Below are positions 6,448 to 8,109 of a DNA stretch of 8,109 nucleotides, one piece after another. Made by a program: the position numbers and the translations under genes. Position 1 is the stretch's first letter. Every line of letters starts with the position of its first letter. The DNA comes from UBA6186 sp050012295 (GTDB lineage Bacteria > Pseudomonadota > Gammaproteobacteria > UBA6186 > Azoamicaceae). The notes beneath the pieces are model-generated. The model saw only the letters and a program-made list of their open reading frames with translations, was not told the DNA's origin and did not search any database. The stretch lies in assembly GCA_050012295.1 (NCBI GenBank), contig JBEKHL010000063.1, positions 1-8,109 of the forward strand, read 5' to 3'.

Positions 6448-6501
6448 AAATAATAATTTTTCCTAAATAAAATATAAATTATATATAAAATATTAGTGAG
6501 T
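6448..6501. promoter_or_regulatory. Shared divergent promoter region of bamE and fur
   Basis: About 50 almost pure A/T bases separate the two start codons, so both promoters must lie here or reach into the opposite gene. On the - strand a perfect TATAAT (6478-6483) lies 30 nt before the bamE ATG. Several TATA-like words suit fur, but none stands out. I see no convincing Fur box, though the AT-rich background makes this hard to judge. Confidence 0.4.
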
Positions 6502-6906
6502 ATGAAGCATTATTTAAAAGATAGTGGTTTTAAAATTACCGTTCCGCGGCGTAAAATTTTAGAAGCGTTAGAAAATGCTAATAATAAACATTTAAGTGCA
6601 GAAGATTTGTATAGTTTGTTAAAAGCCAACGGCGAAGATATTGGGTTAGCTACCATATATAGGGTGTTAGCTCAATTTGAAACCGCTAAAATTGTAATAA
6701 GGCATAATTTTGAAGAAGAAAGACGCTCGGTTTTTGAGTTAGTAGCGGATAGCCATAATCATTTAGTTTGTAGAAAATGCGGTAAAATTATAGAATTTTT
6801 TGATGAAATTATTGAAAATAAATTAAAAGAGACTGCCAAACAGCATAATTTTAAAATTTTAGAGCATTCTTTGTGTATACGTGGAATATGTAGTAGTTGT
6901 GATTAA
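6502..6906 (+). CDS. fur: Ferric uptake regulator Fur
   Basis: Fur is a dimeric metal-binding repressor that, with ferrous iron, shuts off iron-uptake genes. The winged-helix domain holds GFKITVPRRKILEAL and the recognition helix region GLATIYRVLAQFE, about residues 9-60. The metal ligands expected from E. coli Fur are present: the HLSAEDLY histidine, FELVADSHNH (Glu and two His), and the structural zinc cysteines CRKC and CSSC. The protein ends one residue after the second CxxC, so it lacks the His-rich tail of E. coli Fur (148 aa) but is complete for a short-form Fur. I chose ATG 6502 (134 aa); an in-frame GTG at 6496 would add two residues, and its GTGAG may instead act as a weak ribosome binding site. 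It converges with the RelE-like gene, with a 3-nt gap. Confidence 0.95.
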   Translation: MKHYLKDSGFKITVPRRKILEALENANNKHLSAEDLYSLLKANGEDIGLATIYRVLAQFETAKIVIRHNFEEERRSVFELVADSHNHLVCRKCGKIIEFFDEIIENKLKETAKQHNFKILEHSLCIRGICSSCD

Positions 6907-6909
6907 ATT

Positions 6910-7245
6910 TCACGCTAAATCTCCATCAATAATTTTGCTCGCCTCTTTTTCAGTATTATTATCAATAGTTCTTAATTTTTTATAAATAAGTTTTCTGTTA
7001 CCAACAGCAATAACCAAAACTAAAAGCATAGAACTTTCTATTATTTCACAAATAATTCTGTAGTCTCCAGTTCTATATCTCCAAAATTTTTTTAAATTAC
7101 CAGTTAAAGCTTTACCCAATTTCTTGGGATCATCTAATTTTTTAATATGATTTTTAATAAAATCTATAATCTGTTTTTGCTCTGGTTTTGTTAATTTTTT
7201 TAATTGTTTTTCAGCTTTAAGAGTAAATTTAACTTCAAATATCAA
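6910..7245 (-). CDS. RelE/ParE-family toxin of a type II toxin-antitoxin pair
   Basis: RelE-type toxins usually cut mRNA on the ribosome. The 111-aa protein shows the family core: FTLKAEKQLKKL (7-18), GKALTGNLKKFWRYRTGDYRIICEI (44-68) and the closing strands LLVLVIAVGNRKLIYK (74-89). The common GHR of the last strand is GNR here, and a 20-residue hydrophilic tail follows the core. Activity therefore cannot be assumed, although no break is seen. The TTG start at 7245 is well supported: GGAG (7253-7256) lies 7 nt upstream. The antitoxin ORF lies directly upstream on the same strand, its stop 24 nt before this start, which is the usual antitoxin-first order. The 3' end meets fur tail to tail with no terminator between them. 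Confidence 0.88.
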   Translation of the reverse strand: MIFEVKFTLKAEKQLKKLTKPEQKQIIDFIKNHIKKLDDPKKLGKALTGNLKKFWRYRTGDYRIICEIIESSMLLVLVIAVGNRKLIYKKLRTIDNNTEKEASKIIDGDLA

Positions 7246-7269
7246 GATTCTTCTCCAATTCTTCTATAG

Positions 7270-7410
7270 TTATCCATGATGCTCAGCTTCGTTTTTTTTG
7301 CCTATTTGCGACCAATGTTCAATTTGTTTTGGGATGCTGCGGTGATACTGTTTAGCAGCAATTTTAGCTTCTTCAATAAGCTCTTTGGATAGATTGATAG
7401 CTTGTTTCAT
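7270..7410 (-). CDS. ParD-like antitoxin, probably truncated
   Basis: This 46-aa ORF reads MKQAINLSKELIEEAK...HRSIPKQIEHWSQIGK, which matches the start of ParD-like antitoxins (Pfam ParD_like): a DNA-binding ribbon-helix-helix-like part with the signature RSxPxQIExWxxIGK. Family members as I recall them run about 20-30 residues further, often with an ENPDL segment that leads to the toxin-binding end. Here the sequence departs after IGKK, right at an A8 run (7292-7299 on the + strand), and stops at TAA. A one-base deletion in that run would give 55 aa ending in TGA that overlaps the toxin's TTG start (TTGA). The ribosome binding site is good: AGGTG (7415-7419), 4 nt before ATG. It pairs with the RelE-like toxin. 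Confidence 0.75.
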   Translation of the reverse strand: MKQAINLSKELIEEAKIAAKQYHRSIPKQIEHWSQIGKKNEAEHHG

Positions 7411-7500
7411 AATACACCTATAAACTGTTTGTTTTATTGTGTTTGTATATATTTAATTGTATTTTATGTCATAAGACAATAAAAAGCAACAAAGTGTAAT
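7411..7500 (-). promoter_or_regulatory. Upstream region of the toxin-antitoxin pair with possible operator
   Basis: This AT-rich stretch before the antitoxin contains an 11-bp palindrome TTATGTCATAA (7464-7474) and two TGTTTGT repeats (7426-7432, 7440-7446) 14 nt apart. Type II antitoxins normally repress their own promoter through such short symmetric sites. The assignment rests on position and symmetry alone. Confidence 0.25.
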
Positions 7501-7586
7501 ATCAATTAAAAACAGTGAACCATCAGCAAAGCGATCCTGTCTATACTTATATTAAGAATTATAAATTGTAAAAAAATAGGATGCTT

Positions 7587-8109
7587 ATGCCAGCAAACAC
7601 ACCATCTGCTTCTTCCGCTTCTTCACCTAAAAGTGATAGTGGTACATCAAAAACAAGTGCAACAGTTCCTGCTAGTACGAGCCAAAATCCATCATCTACT
7701 GTGGCTGCTGCTCCGCCTAGTAATTCTGCTAGTAACCCATCAGCTACTGAAACTCTAGAAAACCCTAAAGAAGATACTCCAGAAACTAAAAAAGAACCCC
7801 AAAAAACTCTCTGGGAACAGTTTTTGGAAATGCTTAATAGTTTAAGAAAACAATTAACCCCTAATCCAAACAGTACGGAAGATGAGGAAAAAAAGAAAAA
7901 AGAAGAGGAAGAAAAATATTCGTTTTTCTTTTATGTACATTTAAAGAGTTTAGCTACAAGGCTTGAAGGTGTATCGTTAGATTATGCTGCTACATTTGAG
8001 CATCAAAATTCTGAGGTTCTCACAAACAAGTCAATTACTGACGGTTTAAAAAAAACTAATACCCCAGAAAAAACAGATTATGTTAAAGATATAAATACAC
8101 TTATGGATC
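7587..8109 (+). CDS. Ser/Thr/Pro/Ala-rich protein of unknown function (3' end outside window)
   Basis: An open frame of 174 codons runs off the window. I chose the ATG at 7587 because AGGA (7578-7581) lies 5 nt upstream; an ATG at 7581 in the same frame would leave no spacing. Residues 1-56 are low complexity, mostly Ser, Thr, Pro and Ala, without a signal peptide. Then follow a Lys/Glu-rich linker, a short helix-like WEQFLEMLNSLRKQL (76-90), a run of Lys and Glu (100-110), and from about 111 what looks like a folded domain (YSFFFYVHLKSLATRLEGV). I do not recognise the family. Disordered ends and no Sec signal are seen in type IV effectors of intracellular gammaproteobacteria, but also in many other proteins. 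A TATAAA word at 7560-7565 may be its -10 box; the -35 is poor. Confidence 0.75.
   Translation, partial: MPANTPSASSASSPKSDSGTSKTSATVPASTSQNPSSTVAAAPPSNSASNPSATETLENPKEDTPETKKEPQKTLWEQFLEMLNSLRKQLTPNPNSTEDEEKKKKEEEEKYSFFFYVHLKSLATRLEGVSLDYAATFEHQNSEVLTNKSITDGLKKTNTPEKTDYVKDINTLMD

Noticed and set aside
6448..6501. Possible Fur box for autoregulation
   Set aside because: The region is almost pure A/T, and no segment matches the GATAAT-type repeats well enough to separate it from background.
6900..6915. Bidirectional terminator between fur and the toxin gene
   Set aside because: Only 3 nt separate the stop codons and no hairpin with a T-run is visible on either side.
1..8109. CRISPR array, insertion sequence or complete integrase
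   Set aside because: No regularly spaced repeats, no terminal inverted repeats with a transposase, and no recombinase motifs in any reading frame I examined.

Overview
The window is AT-rich DNA from a bacterium, most probably a gammaproteobacterium. The evidence is the block ssrA (tmRNA) - smpB - bamE with a divergent fur. Divergent bamE(omlA)/fur pairs are common in Gammaproteobacteria, and the tmRNA tag read here, AEQNQYALAA, has the length and ending of the Escherichia coli tag (ANDENYALAA). Very low GC, a short-form Fur and a Ser/Pro/Thr-rich protein without a signal peptide would suit a host-associated lineage such as the Legionellales/Rickettsiella type, but genus cannot be fixed from this sequence.

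Positions 91-5126 hold an accessory block with every gene on the + strand: an SF2 helicase of the kind found in TOTE conflict systems (its primase half is missing), a Nudix hydrolase, a GNAT acetyltransferase, a small unrecognised protein, two tandem RlaP/YcgL-type nucleotidyltransferases, and an ORF whose end looks scrambled. Several junctions are tight: helicase/Nudix overlap by 4 nt and the two nucleotidyltransferases by 17 nt. The block stops 13 nt short of the tmRNA 3' end. That end is a classic integration site for genomic islands, and no terminator for ssrA is visible beyond it. I read the left part as the inner end of a genomic island, or its remains.

Positions 5140-6906 are housekeeping. 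SmpB and tmRNA are adjacent on the - strand and together run ribosome rescue by trans-translation. BamE is an outer-membrane assembly lipoprotein. Fur, divergent from bamE across about 50 bp, is the iron-responsive repressor.

Positions 6910-7410 hold a RelE-type toxin and a very short ParD-like antitoxin, which looks truncated by a shift at an A8 run. From 7587 to the window edge runs the start of a Ser/Thr/Pro/Ala-rich protein of unknown function, cut off by the window end.

The most interesting possibility is that the helicase, Nudix, GNAT and double nucleotidyltransferase set forms one nucleic-acid conflict or RNA-repair cassette at ssrA. The families are recognisable, but their working together is inference.
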